Shown here one piece after another: positions 33,859 through 43,690 of a stretch of DNA of 64,000 nucleotides. This stretch comes from Verrucomicrobiota bacterium. GTDB taxonomy: Bacteria; Verrucomicrobiota; Verrucomicrobiia; Opitutales; Opitutaceae. The notes beneath the pieces were generated by a model. It was not told where the DNA came from. It saw only the letters and a program-made list of their open reading frames with translations, and did not search any database. Each line of letters begins with the position of its first letter. Positions within the stretch are counted from its first letter, which is position 1. The stretch covers positions 1 to 64,000 of the forward strand of contig JAEWNN010000013.1 in assembly GCA_023457035.1 (NCBI GenBank), read 5' to 3'. The position numbers were made by a program, and so were the translations under genes.

Positions 33859-33887
33859 AAAAAAGCCCGCCCCGGGCAGGGGCGGGC
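33859..33887 (-). terminator. Intrinsic terminator after the CsgG-like gene
   Basis: 9-bp stem GCCCGCCCC/GGGGCGGGC with a 5-nt loop, followed on the minus strand by six T residues. Confidence 0.92.
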
Positions 33888-33907
33888 GCGAGAAACGGGG
33901 CGGGCGC

Positions 33908-34888
33908 CTACTGGAGCACCACGGTGTCGCCGCGGTCGGGCAGGTCGCCGCTGACGAGTTTGCAGGTGGAGAACTTCTCCTTGGGGCTGACGACCTCGAT
34001 CATGCCGAGCGTCTCGCCTTCGCTGGAGCCGAGGATCTCGCCGGTCTCGGGATCGGTGAGGACCTCGCCCTTGCGGCGGATGGCGAAGGTCTGGCCGGCG
34101 CGAATGCCGTAGTTGGTGCCGAGGTTGATGTTGATGGCCTCCTCGGAGACGGAGACCACGTTGCCCTCGACCGGGTAGGACTCCATCTTGGAGGCGATGA
34201 ATTTGACCGCCTGGTTGATGCAGTCCTGGGCGGCCTCGCCGATCGGGGTCTTGGCGAAGGTGCCGAGTTCGCCGCCCCAGCGGGACTCGCTGTAGCCGAG
34301 GTTGAGGCCGGACTTGCCGGCGACGCCGCGGATCCGCTCGCTGGCGACGACTTCGCTGGACGTGGTGTCGACGAGTTTCACCACCAGGACGATGGAGGAC
34401 TTGGTGGCGGAGCCGCCGATGGTGAAGCCTTTGATGCGTATGCCGCCGGAGTCGCCGGAGGTGTTGCTCGACACTTCGGTGATGAGGGTGGTGGCGAGGT
34501 AGCGGGCGGTGCGGATCTTGCCGGTCTGCGCCACGCCGGTGGACTTCGCGGCGCGCTTGCTGGAGGCGAGGTCCTGCTCGTTCATCACGGCGTCGAGGTT
34601 GCCGCGCTCGACGATGACGAAGCGGTTGGTGGCGAAGAGGGCGGACTCGAGCATGGCGCGCATGTTGGCCTTCGCGCCGTCGTCGAAGTCGCAGCCGGAA
34701 TCGACCTCGAAGTCGACGACGCCGATGGGGTGCTTGATGCCCTGGTAGGCGCCCATCTGGCTGCCCTTGGTGTCGTCCTTGGGGCGGGTGGCGGTGCTCG
34801 GCTTGAGGAGCGAGGTCCCCACATCGGCCTGGGCGAGGGCGGCGAGGAGCGTGAGCGAGAGGAACGCGGCGATGGTTTGGCGTTTCAT
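33908..34888 (-). CDS. CsgG/HfaB-family secreted protein
   Basis: 326 residues from ATG 34888, with a signal peptide (TIAAFLSLTLLAALAQAD) lacking a lipobox Cys. The body resembles CsgG: IGVVDFEVDSGCD, then MLESALFATNRFVIVERGNLDAVMNEQDL, and ARYLATTLITEVS. The C-terminal 80 residues (VVSVSEEAININLGTNYGI ... GDTVVLQ) look like an added small beta domain. CsgG forms the curli export pore; relatives without curli genes, as here, have unclear roles at the outer membrane. It is a single-gene unit with its own terminator. Confidence 0.82.
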   Translation of the reverse strand: MKRQTIAAFLSLTLLAALAQADVGTSLLKPSTATRPKDDTKGSQMGAYQGIKHPIGVVDFEVDSGCDFDDGAKANMRAMLESALFATNRFVIVERGNLDAVMNEQDLASSKRAAKSTGVAQTGKIRTARYLATTLITEVSSNTSGDSGGIRIKGFTIGGSATKSSIVLVVKLVDTTSSEVVASERIRGVAGKSGLNLGYSESRWGGELGTFAKTPIGEAAQDCINQAVKFIASKMESYPVEGNVVSVSEEAININLGTNYGIRAGQTFAIRRKGEVLTDPETGEILGSSEGETLGMIEVVSPKEKFSTCKLVSGDLPDRGDTVVLQ

Positions 34889-35123
34889 AGGTGGAAGGCG
34901 GGTTGACCGGAAGATGACCGGGAAAGCGTGCTGGTGGATACGCGGGGCGGCGGGTGGTGGCAAGCTGTTTGGCGGGTGGCGGGGGGCCCGGAGGCTTCTG
35001 CGCAACCCTCGGTGTCCAGAATCGTGAAATACTCGACGGGCGAAGACACGGACCGAGGCAGGGGCGGGCCCGGGTAATGCACTTGCGCCCGGCGGCGCTC
35101 CGCGGGGAGAACGAGGCCCTCAG

Positions 35124-36722
35124 ATGTCGAAACAACTCGAACGCATCGGCCTGGTGGCGGGCCTGACGATGGTCTCGCGCGTGCTCGGCTTGGTCCGCGA
35201 CATGCTGACGGCGGCGGTCTTCGGCACCTCCGCGCTGGCCAGCGCGTTCTACACGGCGTTCACGCTGCCGAACCTGTTCCGCCGGCTGCTCGGCGAGGGG
35301 GCGCTCACGGCGGCGTTCGTGCCGACGCTCAACGAGGAACTCGAGCAGCGGCAGCGGGCGGGCGCGTTCGCTCTCGTGAGCCAGGTCGCGAGCTGGTTGT
35401 TGGTGGTGACGCTGGTCGTGGTGGCCGCGGCGATGCTGGTGCTGGGCACGGGCTGGTGGGCGGGCCCGGTGGCCGCGCTGGGCGCCGCACCGGAGACGAT
35501 CGCCCGCTGGCGGCTGGGCGCGGAGCTGGCGGTTTGGCTTTTCCCCTACATGGTCTTCGTCTGTCTGGCGGCGGCGTTCAGCGCGGCGTTGCAGACCCTC
35601 GAGCGTTTTCTCGAGCCGGCGCTTTCGCCCATCTGGCTGAACTTGGCGATGATCGCGGCGCTGGTCGGCGGCGCGTGGGGCGGCTGGGCGGCCGACGGCG
35701 GCCTGCGGATACGGCTGCTGTGCGCCGGCGTGCTGGTGGGGGGCTTCTTCCAGATGGCGGTGCCGGCGGCCGCGCTCATGCGCGAGGGCTGGCGGCCGCG
35801 GCTGGACCTGCGTCGCAGCGCCCAGATGCGGGCAATCGTCGCGCTGATGGCGCCGACGGTGGTCGGCTCGGCGGTGTACCTGATCAACATGGCGCTGCTG
35901 CGGCTGGTCGGTCTCTCGCTCAACGACGCGGCGGTCTCGCTGCTGAACCTGGCGACACGGCTGATGGAGCTGCCGATCGGCGTCTTCGCGGTGGCGGTGT
36001 CGACGGTGGTGTTCCCGCTGATCGCGCGGCAGGCGGCGCAGGGCGACTGGCGGGCTTTTGCGGAGTCGTACCGGCGGGGGATGCGGCTGATCCTGGTGGT
36101 GAACATCCCGGCGGCGGCGGGGCTGGTGTTGCTGGCCGAGCCGATCATCCGGCTGCTGTTCGAGCGGGGGGCCTTCCATGCCGCGGATACCGGGGCGATG
36201 GTCCCGGTGCTCGCGGTCTTCGCGGCCGGGTTGCCGTTCTTCTCCTTCGTCAATCTGGTGCTGCGCGCCTTCTACGCGCGCAAGGACATGCGCACGCCGG
36301 TGCGCGCGGCCGTGCTGAGCTTCGCGGTGAACATCGGCCTCGGCCTGGCGCTGATGGGACCGCTCTCGACGGTGGGCCTGGCGCTGGCGAGCAATGTGGC
36401 GGTCGTCGCCCAAGCCTGGTATCTGCAGGCGCGACTGGCACGGTGCGACCCGGCGCTGGCTTTCCGCCCTCTCTGGCGCGATCTGCTCAAGATCGCCGCC
36501 GGCGTGGCGGCGATGGCGCTCGCCGTCTGGGGCGAGCGGCTGCTCCTCGAGGCGCTGGTATCGCCGGCGTGGTGGCGCGACATCGTCGTGCTGGCGACCG
36601 GGATCCCGCTCGGGGTGGCGTGCTACGGCGCGGTGCTGTGGGGGTTGCGGATCGAGGGCCGCGCGGAGCTGCCGGCGTTGGCCGGTCGGCTGGTGGCGCG
36701 GCTGGGTTTGCTCCGCGGATGA
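35124..36722 (+). CDS. murJ: Lipid II flippase MurJ/MviN
   Basis: Flips lipid-linked peptidoglycan precursor across the inner membrane. 532 residues with about 14 hydrophobic helices. N-terminal family signature: TMVSRVLGLVRDMLTAAVFG, then FYTAFTLPNLFRRLLGEGALTAAFVP, containing the conserved Arg residues of the substrate cavity. Further typical segments are MELPIGVFAVAVSTVVFP and FYARKDMRTPVRAAVLS. Length is normal. It is divergent from the CsgG-like gene; the 235-bp region between them holds no other gene. Confidence 0.95.
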   Translation: MSKQLERIGLVAGLTMVSRVLGLVRDMLTAAVFGTSALASAFYTAFTLPNLFRRLLGEGALTAAFVPTLNEELEQRQRAGAFALVSQVASWLLVVTLVVVAAAMLVLGTGWWAGPVAALGAAPETIARWRLGAELAVWLFPYMVFVCLAAAFSAALQTLERFLEPALSPIWLNLAMIAALVGGAWGGWAADGGLRIRLLCAGVLVGGFFQMAVPAAALMREGWRPRLDLRRSAQMRAIVALMAPTVVGSAVYLINMALLRLVGLSLNDAAVSLLNLATRLMELPIGVFAVAVSTVVFPLIARQAAQGDWRAFAESYRRGMRLILVVNIPAAAGLVLLAEPIIRLLFERGAFHAADTGAMVPVLAVFAAGLPFFSFVNLVLRAFYARKDMRTPVRAAVLSFAVNIGLGLALMGPLSTVGLALASNVAVVAQAWYLQARLARCDPALAFRPLWRDLLKIAAGVAAMALAVWGERLLLEALVSPAWWRDIVVLATGIPLGVACYGAVLWGLRIEGRAELPALAGRLVARLGLLRG

Positions 36723-36751
36723 AGGGCGGCGTCTCCATTTTCACCCGCCGG

Positions 36752-36794
36752 AAAAAATGTGCCCCCGAGGGCGCTAAGCGCTCGCTCGGGGGCA
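36752..36794 (-). terminator. Intrinsic terminator after rpmB
   Basis: 10-bp stem TGCCCCCGAG/CTCGGGGGCA enclosing a small inner hairpin, followed on the minus strand by ACATTTTTTCC. It also lies just after the convergent murJ stop. Confidence 0.88.
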
Positions 36795-36823
36795 GGCGGG
36801 TGGATGGGAGAGCTACAGGCTGG

Positions 36824-37054
36824 TCAGGCTTTTTGGACTTTGCCAGCTTTAATTGCCTTCACGGAGACCAAGATGCGCTTCGTCGCCCCGTTGGGCAGGC
36901 GCACCTTGACCTTCTGGAGGTTCGGCTTGAACCAACGCTTGGTAATCGCGGTGACGTGCGTGCCGATGCCTCCGCTCTTCTTGGACTGACCCTTACGGTG
37001 GATGATGCTTCCCCGGGAGGGACGCTTGCCTGTGATCGCGCAGATTCGAGCCAT
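36824..37054 (-). CDS. rpmB: 50S ribosomal protein L28
   Basis: Large-subunit protein of 76 residues: MARICAITGKRPSRGSIIHR at the N-terminus, KRWFKPNLQKVKVRLPNG in the centre. The N-terminal ICAITGKRP has a single Cys, so this is the zinc-free type. ATG 37054 gives the standard length. It is monocistronic here, with rpmG not adjacent, and ends at a strong terminator. Confidence 0.96.
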   Translation of the reverse strand: MARICAITGKRPSRGSIIHRKGQSKKSGGIGTHVTAITKRWFKPNLQKVKVRLPNGATKRILVSVKAIKAGKVQKA

Positions 37055-37237
37055 GGTGAAAGTGATTAAAGGGCCGAGAGCATCCGGCGGGAGGAGGGCA
37101 TGGCAAGAGCTTTTTTCGGCTAGCGCGCGATCGATGCGGGTCGGATCTTCCCGTGGCGGGCCGGCCTCCGTGGGGCGGTCCCTGCGGGTGAAGATTGGGT
37201 TTGCGCGGATACTTGCCGCCTCTGTTACATCCCCGCG

Positions 37238-38146
37238 ATGTCCGCTTCCGATTCCCCCAGTGGCCCGGCGACGCCCGGCCTGAGTGCTACCGATGAGGCG
37301 TTGTTGCGCGAGTCGCTGAAACGTTGCTCGCCCGCCACCTTGGAGGCGGCGCTGGCTTACCGGCGCACGGGCGAGGTCACGGCGGTCCCGACGGTGGTGC
37401 TGGGCATCATCGAGCGGTTCGTGGATCCGGAGCACCGGCCGCGGCTGAAGACGGGGGCGACGGACCTGCGGGTGATCGAGGACCTCGGGGTCGATTCGCT
37501 GACGATGCTCGAGATCGTGATGCTCGTGGAGGAGAGCCTGAAGGTCTCCATCAAGAACGAGGAGCTGCGCGACCTGCGCACGATCGCCGACATCAACGCC
37601 TTCATCGAGGCGCGGATCTCCGGCAAGGCGGTGCCGACGCCGCCCAAGCACTACCCGCCGGAGGCGGTGGCGGAGGCGATGCCGATGCAGCCGCCGTTTC
37701 TCTTCATCCAGGAAGCCGCGGTGGGGTCGGCGATGGCGACCGGGCGCTACCAGGTCGCGGGCACGGAGTTTTTTCTCCAGGGGCATTTCAAGAACAACCC
37801 GGTGTTGCCGGCCTCGATCATGCTCGAGGCGCTCGGTCAGCTCGCGGTGCTGTTCCTGCTGCGCAGCGGAGCGGCGGAGCTCGAGCAACCGGTCGATCCG
37901 GCGGCGGTGTTCTTCACCAGTTGCGAGGGCGTACGTTGCTCGCGGGTGGTGAAGCCGGGCGAAACCCTGCTGCTTTCCGTGCGGCCGAAGCGGATCAAGG
38001 CGCCGCTGGCGACCTTCGAGGGCACGGTGAAGGTGGGCGACGAGAAGGCGGCGTTCGCCGAGGAGATCACGCTCACGTTTGGCTACGTGGGGCAGGTGCC
38101 GGCGGCGGCCGCGGTTGCCGCACCCGCGCCGGCTCCTGCGGCCTGA
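37238..38146 (+). CDS. Acyl carrier protein fused to FabZ/FabA-like dehydratase
   Basis: 302 residues. Residues about 50-128 form an ACP domain with the phosphopantetheine attachment site EDLGVDSLTMLEIV (Ser87). Residues about 145-285 form a hot-dog dehydratase: QGHFKNNPVLPASIMLEALGQ, with His183 and Glu197 matching the catalytic residues of FabZ. The tail is Ala/Pro-rich. The protein could dehydrate 3-hydroxyacyl chains carried on its own ACP. It stands alone, without other fatty-acid synthesis genes, so it may serve a specialised lipid or polyketide-like pathway (inference). Confidence 0.88.
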   Translation: MSASDSPSGPATPGLSATDEALLRESLKRCSPATLEAALAYRRTGEVTAVPTVVLGIIERFVDPEHRPRLKTGATDLRVIEDLGVDSLTMLEIVMLVEESLKVSIKNEELRDLRTIADINAFIEARISGKAVPTPPKHYPPEAVAEAMPMQPPFLFIQEAAVGSAMATGRYQVAGTEFFLQGHFKNNPVLPASIMLEALGQLAVLFLLRSGAAELEQPVDPAAVFFTSCEGVRCSRVVKPGETLLLSVRPKRIKAPLATFEGTVKVGDEKAAFAEEITLTFGYVGQVPAAAAVAAPAPAPAA

Positions 38147-38168
38147 GCCGGAGGAATCTGGAAACGAA

Positions 38169-38194
38169 AAGAGCCGGCCATCACGCCGGCTCTT
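38169..38194. terminator. Intrinsic terminator between convergent genes
   Basis: 10-bp stem AAGAGCCGGC/GCCGGCTCTT with a 6-nt loop. The plus strand continues CTCGTG and the minus strand continues TTCGTTTCC. It lies between the ACP-FabZ gene and galM. Confidence 0.8.
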
Positions 38195-38219
38195 CTCGTG
38201 GGGGCCCTCTGCCGAGACC

Positions 38220-39290
38220 TCAGCGGGTGCTGAACCGGTACACGGTGGCCGTGGCGTAGCGTTCCCCGGGGCGCAGGATCGTGTTCGGGAAACTCGGCTG
38301 GTTGGGCGAGTCGGGGAAGTGCTGCGCCTCGAGGCAGAAACCGCTGCGCTGCGGGTAGGGCTGGCCGCGTTTGCCGATGAGCGAGCCGTCCAACCAGTTG
38401 CCGGAGTAGAGCTGGAAGCCGGGCTCCTCGGTGAGCATCTCCAGCACGCGGCCGGTCTCGGGCTCGTACACCTCGGCGGCGGGGGCGAGCTTCCGGTCGG
38501 CGACGGGGTCGACGACATAGTTGTGGTCGTAGCCGTTGCCGTACTCGAGCTGCGGGTGCTTCGCGGCGATGCGGCTGCCGATGGGCTGCGGCGCGGTGAA
38601 GTCGAAGGGCGTGCCGGCGACGGGCGCGAGCTCGCCGGTGGGGATCAGGTTGGCGGCGACGGGCGTGAAGCGCGCGGCGTGGAGCTTGAGCTGGTGGTCG
38701 AGGATGGTGCCACGGCCTTCGCCCCGGAGGTTGAAGTACGAGTGGTTGGTGAGGTTGACCGGGGTGGCCTGGTCGGTTGTCGCCGAGTAGTCGATGCGCA
38801 GCTCGTTGGCGTCGGTCAGGCGGTACTCGACGGTGACGGCGAGGTTGCCGGGGAAACCCTGCTCGCCGTCGCGGCTGAGGTGGGTGAGGCGCAGGCCGGC
38901 GACGCCGGGCTCCTTGAAGGGGGTCGCGTTCCACAGGACCTTGTCGAAGCCGAGCGGGCCGCCGTGGAGGTTGCAGGGCTGGCCGGCGGGCGTGTTGTTG
39001 GCGGCGAGGGTGTAGGTGCGCCCGTCGACGGTGAACTGCGCGCCGCCGATGCGGTTGCCGAAGCGGCCGATGGTGGCACCGAAGAAGGGCGAGCGGTCGA
39101 CGTAGGGCTCGACCGAGGCGAAACCGAGCACGATGTCGTCGAGCTGTCCGGTGCGATCCGGCACGAGGAGGCGCACGAGGATGCCGCCGAAGTCGGTGAT
39201 CTCGGCGCGGGCACCGGACTTGTTCTGGAGGAGGTGGAGACGGGTTTCACGGCCGTCGGGAAGGCGGCCGAAGGGTTGGCTGATGAACAT
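38220..39290 (-). CDS. galM: Galactose mutarotase (aldose 1-epimerase)
   Basis: Interconverts alpha and beta anomers of aldoses, 356 residues. Family signatures are visible: GATIGRFGNRIGGAQFTVDG near the N-terminus, VNLTNHSYFNLRGEG (catalytic His), NGYDHNYVVD, and near the C-terminus a Glu in SGFCLEAQHFPDSPNQ acting as base. ATG 39290 is preferred over 39338, whose extension is Pro/Ala-rich. It is divergent from the sodium/sugar symporter gene, which suggests a common role in sugar uptake and use. Confidence 0.94.
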   Translation of the reverse strand: MFISQPFGRLPDGRETRLHLLQNKSGARAEITDFGGILVRLLVPDRTGQLDDIVLGFASVEPYVDRSPFFGATIGRFGNRIGGAQFTVDGRTYTLAANNTPAGQPCNLHGGPLGFDKVLWNATPFKEPGVAGLRLTHLSRDGEQGFPGNLAVTVEYRLTDANELRIDYSATTDQATPVNLTNHSYFNLRGEGRGTILDHQLKLHAARFTPVAANLIPTGELAPVAGTPFDFTAPQPIGSRIAAKHPQLEYGNGYDHNYVVDPVADRKLAPAAEVYEPETGRVLEMLTEEPGFQLYSGNWLDGSLIGKRGQPYPQRSGFCLEAQHFPDSPNQPSFPNTILRPGERYATATVYRFSTR

Positions 39291-39566
39291 GGCTGCGGAA
39301 TGAGAAAGGGAAGGGGGCGCAGGGGCCGGCGCCATCACGATCCAGCGAGGCGGGTCGGTCGAGAAACAAAGCCGGCGGCGCGGCCGGTATCTGCATCTGA
39401 CGTTTTAACCGCCCGTCTTGTTGGTGCGCGGCCGGGATTTTCGTTTGCTCGCCGGCAGCGGCTCCGGCTTAACACTGGGTCGCATCCGGATGCTTCGGAT
39501 GTCTCCCCAGCCCCCCGTCGCAGCCCTCAACCAACCCACCCGCCGCCCCCCGCGGTGTCTCTCCGT

Positions 39567-41414
39567 ATGTCCGACACGTTCAGTATCTTCACGATCGATA
39601 TCGTCGTCTTCTTCCTCTTCCTCGCGGCCGTCATCGCGGTCGGCCTGATCAAGTCGAGGGGCGAAGGCAAGGACAGCGAGTCCTACTTCCTGGCCGGCCG
39701 CGGCCTGAAATGGTGGCTGATCGGCGTCTCGCTGATCGCCGCCAATATCTCCTCCGAGCAGTTCGTCGGCATGTCGGGCCAGGCGGCCGACTATCTCGGC
39801 ATGGCGATCGCCAGCTACGAGTGGATGGCGGCGATCACGTTGGTGGTGGTGGCGTTCTTCTTCCTGCCGTACTTCCTGCGCACGGGCATCTTCACCATCC
39901 CGCAGTTTCTCGAGCATCGCTACAACCCCACCGCGCGCACGCTCATGGCCGCCGCCACGATGATCCTGCTCATCGGCGTGTCGTTGACGGGGGTCATCTA
40001 CGCCGGGGCGCTCACGATGAGCGAGTTGTTCGCCAACTACGCGTTCTTCGGTGTCACGCTGACGCTGACCAACTGGTGCTGGATCATCGGCATGGTGGCG
40101 GCCGTCTACATCGCCGCCGGCGGTCTCAACGCCTCGGCCTGGGCCGACCTCATCCAAGGCATCGCCCTGATCGTCTGCGGCGCCATCATCGCCTATTTCG
40201 CGATGAGCAAGCTCGGCGACACCCCGGTGGCGGCGCTCACCGCCGGCAGCGCCAACCCCGATCCGGTGGCCGACGGCGCCGGTGGTTTCACCAAGCTACT
40301 CGCGCTCAACCGCGACAAGATGAGCATGATCCTGCCCTCGGGCGACAAGAACATCCCCTGGACGGCGCTCATCATCGGCCTGTGGATTCCGAATTTCTAC
40401 TACTGGGGCCTCAACCAGTACATCACCCAGCGCATCCTCGGCTCCGCCTCCCTGCGCGAGGGCCAGAAGGGCATCGTGTTCGCCGCGGCGATGAAACTCG
40501 TGATCCCCTTCATCATCGTCATTCCCGGCATCATCGCCTTCAACCTCTACAGCAAGGACCTCGCCGTCGCCCAGGAACGCGCCAACGAGCGCGCCATCCT
40601 CCGCGAGGTGGGCAACACGGGATCGAAGACGTTCTTTGTCGTCGACGAAACCTGGATCGGCAAACACGCCGAACTGCAGGCCAAGGTCGCGGCGCACAAT
40701 GCCGCGGTCCGCGCCGCCGGTGGCGAGATCAAGGAGGTCGAGATCAAGAGCGGCTACAAGTTCGATGCCGCCCTCAATCTCCTCATCAAGAATCTCATCC
40801 CGCAGAACTCCGGTCTCGTCGGCTTCGTGCTCGCCGCGCTGCTCGGCGCGATTGTCAGTTCGCTGGCTGCCGTGCTCAATGCCGCCTCGACCATCTTCAC
40901 GATGGACATTTTCCAGCGGAACTTCGCGCCGCAGGCGGCGCAGCGCACCCTCGTGACCGTGGGCCGCATCTCCGTGGGCGTCTTCGCGGTGATCGGCTGC
41001 CTCGTGGCCCCGAACCTCGACAAATTCGGCTCCATCTTCGCGTACATCCAGGAGTTCCAGGGGTACGCCTCGCCCGGCATTCTGGCGGTGTTCGTCTTTG
41101 GCTTCATCAACCGTCGCGCTCCGGGCTATACCGGCGTCGTGGGTTTGTTGCTCAACCCGATCCTCTTCCACTTCTTCAAGGTCGCGGCGCCCGGGTTGGC
41201 CTTCCTCGATCGCATGGCCGTGTGCTTCGGCATCGTCATGGCCGTCATGTGGGTCATCGGCCTGCTCAAGCCGCTGCCGGAGCCGGTGGTCTTCAAGACC
41301 AACACCAACCTGAACCTCACCGCTTCGGCCGGTTCCAAGACCGCCGGCATCGTGGTCGTGGTGGCGACACTCATCCTCTACGTGATCTTCAGCCCGCTGG
41401 GCATCGCGCGCTGA
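39567..41414 (+). CDS. SGLT-type sodium/sugar symporter (SSS family)
   Basis: 615-residue polytopic membrane protein with about 14 helices. SSS signatures include SESYFLAGRGLKWWLIGVSL, ANISSEQFVGMSGQA, GLWIPNFYYWGLNQYITQR and GALLGAIVSSLAAVLNAAST. A soluble loop of about 70 residues rich in charged residues separates two late helices, as in vSGLT-like proteins. The GLNQYI segment and the divergent galM gene favour galactose or glucose as substrate. The 276-bp region between the two genes carries both promoters; I see no obvious operator in it. Confidence 0.92.
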   Translation: MSDTFSIFTIDIVVFFLFLAAVIAVGLIKSRGEGKDSESYFLAGRGLKWWLIGVSLIAANISSEQFVGMSGQAADYLGMAIASYEWMAAITLVVVAFFFLPYFLRTGIFTIPQFLEHRYNPTARTLMAAATMILLIGVSLTGVIYAGALTMSELFANYAFFGVTLTLTNWCWIIGMVAAVYIAAGGLNASAWADLIQGIALIVCGAIIAYFAMSKLGDTPVAALTAGSANPDPVADGAGGFTKLLALNRDKMSMILPSGDKNIPWTALIIGLWIPNFYYWGLNQYITQRILGSASLREGQKGIVFAAAMKLVIPFIIVIPGIIAFNLYSKDLAVAQERANERAILREVGNTGSKTFFVVDETWIGKHAELQAKVAAHNAAVRAAGGEIKEVEIKSGYKFDAALNLLIKNLIPQNSGLVGFVLAALLGAIVSSLAAVLNAASTIFTMDIFQRNFAPQAAQRTLVTVGRISVGVFAVIGCLVAPNLDKFGSIFAYIQEFQGYASPGILAVFVFGFINRRAPGYTGVVGLLLNPILFHFFKVAAPGLAFLDRMAVCFGIVMAVMWVIGLLKPLPEPVVFKTNTNLNLTASAGSKTAGIVVVVATLILYVIFSPLGIAR

Positions 41415-41437
41415 GCACCGCGTTTTTCCGACTCCAG

Positions 41438-41467
41438 GCCTCGGCGGTTCTCCGCCGGGGCTTTTTT
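41438..41467 (+). terminator. Intrinsic terminator after the symporter gene
   Basis: 10-bp stem GCCTCGGCGG/CCGCCGGGGC with one G-T pair and a TTCT loop, followed by six T residues. Confidence 0.92.
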
Positions 41468-41666
41468 GTCGCCGCCGCCGGCCGGGGCCGGCGCTGGCGA
41501 TCAGTGGGGGCCGGCGAAAATCCCGCTTGCCTCCCCGGGCGCGGTCGGGTGCTCTCGGCGCTTTTCCCGTCCGCAACAACAACCAAGACAACCAACCCTT
41601 GATCCCAAGGGTGATCGCAAGGCAGCCCTCGTTGGCGGCCTGTGGCGACGAATGGAGCCATAGATT
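41468..41666 (+). promoter_or_regulatory. Promoter/leader region of rpsB-tsf
   Basis: About 200 bp between the symporter terminator and the rpsB start. The last 80 bases contain short pairing segments (CCCTTGATCCCAAGGG; GGCAGCC ... GGCGGCC) that could form a structured S2 leader. An autoregulatory rpsB leader is known in several bacteria, but I cannot match a consensus by eye. Confidence 0.35.
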
Positions 41667-42584
41667 ATGAACATCGTTATCAAAGACCTGCTCGATGCCG
41701 GCGTGCATTTCGGCCACCAGACCAAGCGCTGGAACCCGAAGTCCAAGAAGTACATCTTCGATCACCGCCAAGGCGTGTCGATCGTTGACCTCGAGAAGAC
41801 CTTCGAACTGCTCGGCAAGGCCTGCGAGTTCGTCACCAATCACGTCGCCGAGGGGAAGAACATCCTCCTGGTCGGCACCAAGCGCCAGGCGCAGGACATC
41901 ATCCGCGAGGCGGCCACCGCCACCGGCATGCCCTATGCCGTGAACCGCTGGCTCGGCGGCACCCTCACGAACTTCGAGACCATCAAGACCTCGATGGCCA
42001 AGTTCAAGAAGTGGCAGAAGATGGATACCGACGGCGAGCTCGCGAAGCTCCCGAAGAAGGAGGAGTCCAAGATCCGCCGCGAGATGGCCCGCATGCAGCG
42101 CAACTTCGACGGCATCACCGAGATGAGCGAGATCCCCGCCGCCATGTACGTGGTGGACATCAACCACGAGGACATCGCCGTGGCCGAGGGCACCCGCTGC
42201 AACATCCCCGTCATCGCCCTCGTCGACACCAATTCCGACCCGACCAAGGTCACCTTCCCGATCCCGGGCAACGACGACGCCGTGAAGTCGGTGCGCATCA
42301 TCACCGACACCATCGTCGAGGCCATCCAGGCCGGCCTGGCCCAGCGTGAGAGCCGCAAGGCCACCCGCGCGGCCGAGCAGAAGGCCGCCGCGGCTGCCCA
42401 GCGCGCCGCCGCCGAGATCGATCTCTCGAAGGTCGAGGTGCCTGCCGCCGCCAAGGACCTCGTCGAGGAGGCTGTCGGTGGCGACGAGACCCCGGCGCCC
42501 GCCGGCACCGGTGCCGCGCCCGCCAAGAAGCGCCCGGCCACCCGCCGCCCGGCCGCCAAGAAGCCCGAGCCGAAGGCCGAGTAA
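41667..42584 (+). CDS. rpsB: 30S ribosomal protein S2
   Basis: Small-subunit protein, 305 residues. Typical N-terminus: DLLDAGVHFGHQTKRWNPK, followed by VGTKRQAQDIIREAA, NRWLGGTLTNFETI and VALVDTNSDPTKVTFPIPGND. The C-terminus is extended by about 60 residues rich in Ala, Lys and Pro, beyond the usual 240-250 residues. It is the first gene of the standard rpsB-tsf operon; tsf begins 28 bases after its stop. Confidence 0.97.
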   Translation: MNIVIKDLLDAGVHFGHQTKRWNPKSKKYIFDHRQGVSIVDLEKTFELLGKACEFVTNHVAEGKNILLVGTKRQAQDIIREAATATGMPYAVNRWLGGTLTNFETIKTSMAKFKKWQKMDTDGELAKLPKKEESKIRREMARMQRNFDGITEMSEIPAAMYVVDINHEDIAVAEGTRCNIPVIALVDTNSDPTKVTFPIPGNDDAVKSVRIITDTIVEAIQAGLAQRESRKATRAAEQKAAAAAQRAAAEIDLSKVEVPAAAKDLVEEAVGGDETPAPAGTGAAPAKKRPATRRPAAKKPEPKAE

Positions 42585-42611
42585 TCGCCGCACCCCGCCC
42601 TGTTTCAATAC

Positions 42612-43205
<594 letters not shown>

Positions 43206-43230
43206 GCGCCGGCTCCCCAGACCGTTTCCA

Positions 43231-43269
43231 ACGGGCGTCGTCCACACCGGGCGGCGCCCGTTTCTTTTT
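43231..43269 (+). terminator. Intrinsic terminator of the rpsB-tsf operon
   Basis: 13-bp stem ACGGGCGTCGTCC/GGGCGGCGCCCGT including two G-T pairs, with a 5-nt loop, followed by TTCTTTTT. Confidence 0.92.
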
Positions 43270-43300
43270 GCCCGGCCGGCGGGGCCGCCGCGCTCGCCCA

Positions 43301-43329
43301 CGAAAAAGGCCGGCGTGCAGGCCGGCCTT
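43301..43329 (-). terminator. Intrinsic terminator after tRNA-Ala
   Basis: 9-bp stem AAGGCCGGC/GCCGGCCTT with a 6-nt loop, followed on the minus strand by a T run and CGTG. It begins 11 bp after the 3' end of the tRNA. Confidence 0.88.
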
Positions 43330-43340
43330 CTTCAACACTC

Positions 43341-43416
43341 TGGTGGAGCCGAGGGGGATCGAACCCCTGACCTCGTCGTTGCGAACGACGCGCTCTTCCA
43401 ACTGAGCTACGACCCC
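43341..43416 (-). tRNA. tRNA-Ala (anticodon CGC)
   Basis: 76-nt cloverleaf including an encoded CCA end. The acceptor stem GGGGTCG pairs with CGGCTCC and has the G3-U70 wobble that identifies alanine tRNAs. The D arm is GCTCAGTTGGAAGAGC, the anticodon arm CGTCG-TTCGCAA-CGACG with anticodon CGC (reads GCG), and the T loop GTTCGATCC. The gene is intact and followed by a terminator. Confidence 0.95.
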
Positions 43417-43690
43417 GGAACCAGAAAGGGCCGGGATTGAGGGCGGTTTCTCGCTCCGAGTAAACACGAAATTCGCCGGAAAATGATCGTCGCCGCGCGC
43501 ACGCGACGCGCCCCGGCCCACGGCGAATGCGGCCGTTGGGTGAAAACGGCGGGCATCGTCGGACTTCCTCGGTGACAAATCCGGAAAACTCCCCATGCTG
43601 CCGGCTGTCCGGCGCTTTTGCGGTCGGACGGCGGGAGAGCCGACTGAACGGCCCCCCGTCTGATGCAGACCTGAAATTGAAAATACACCG

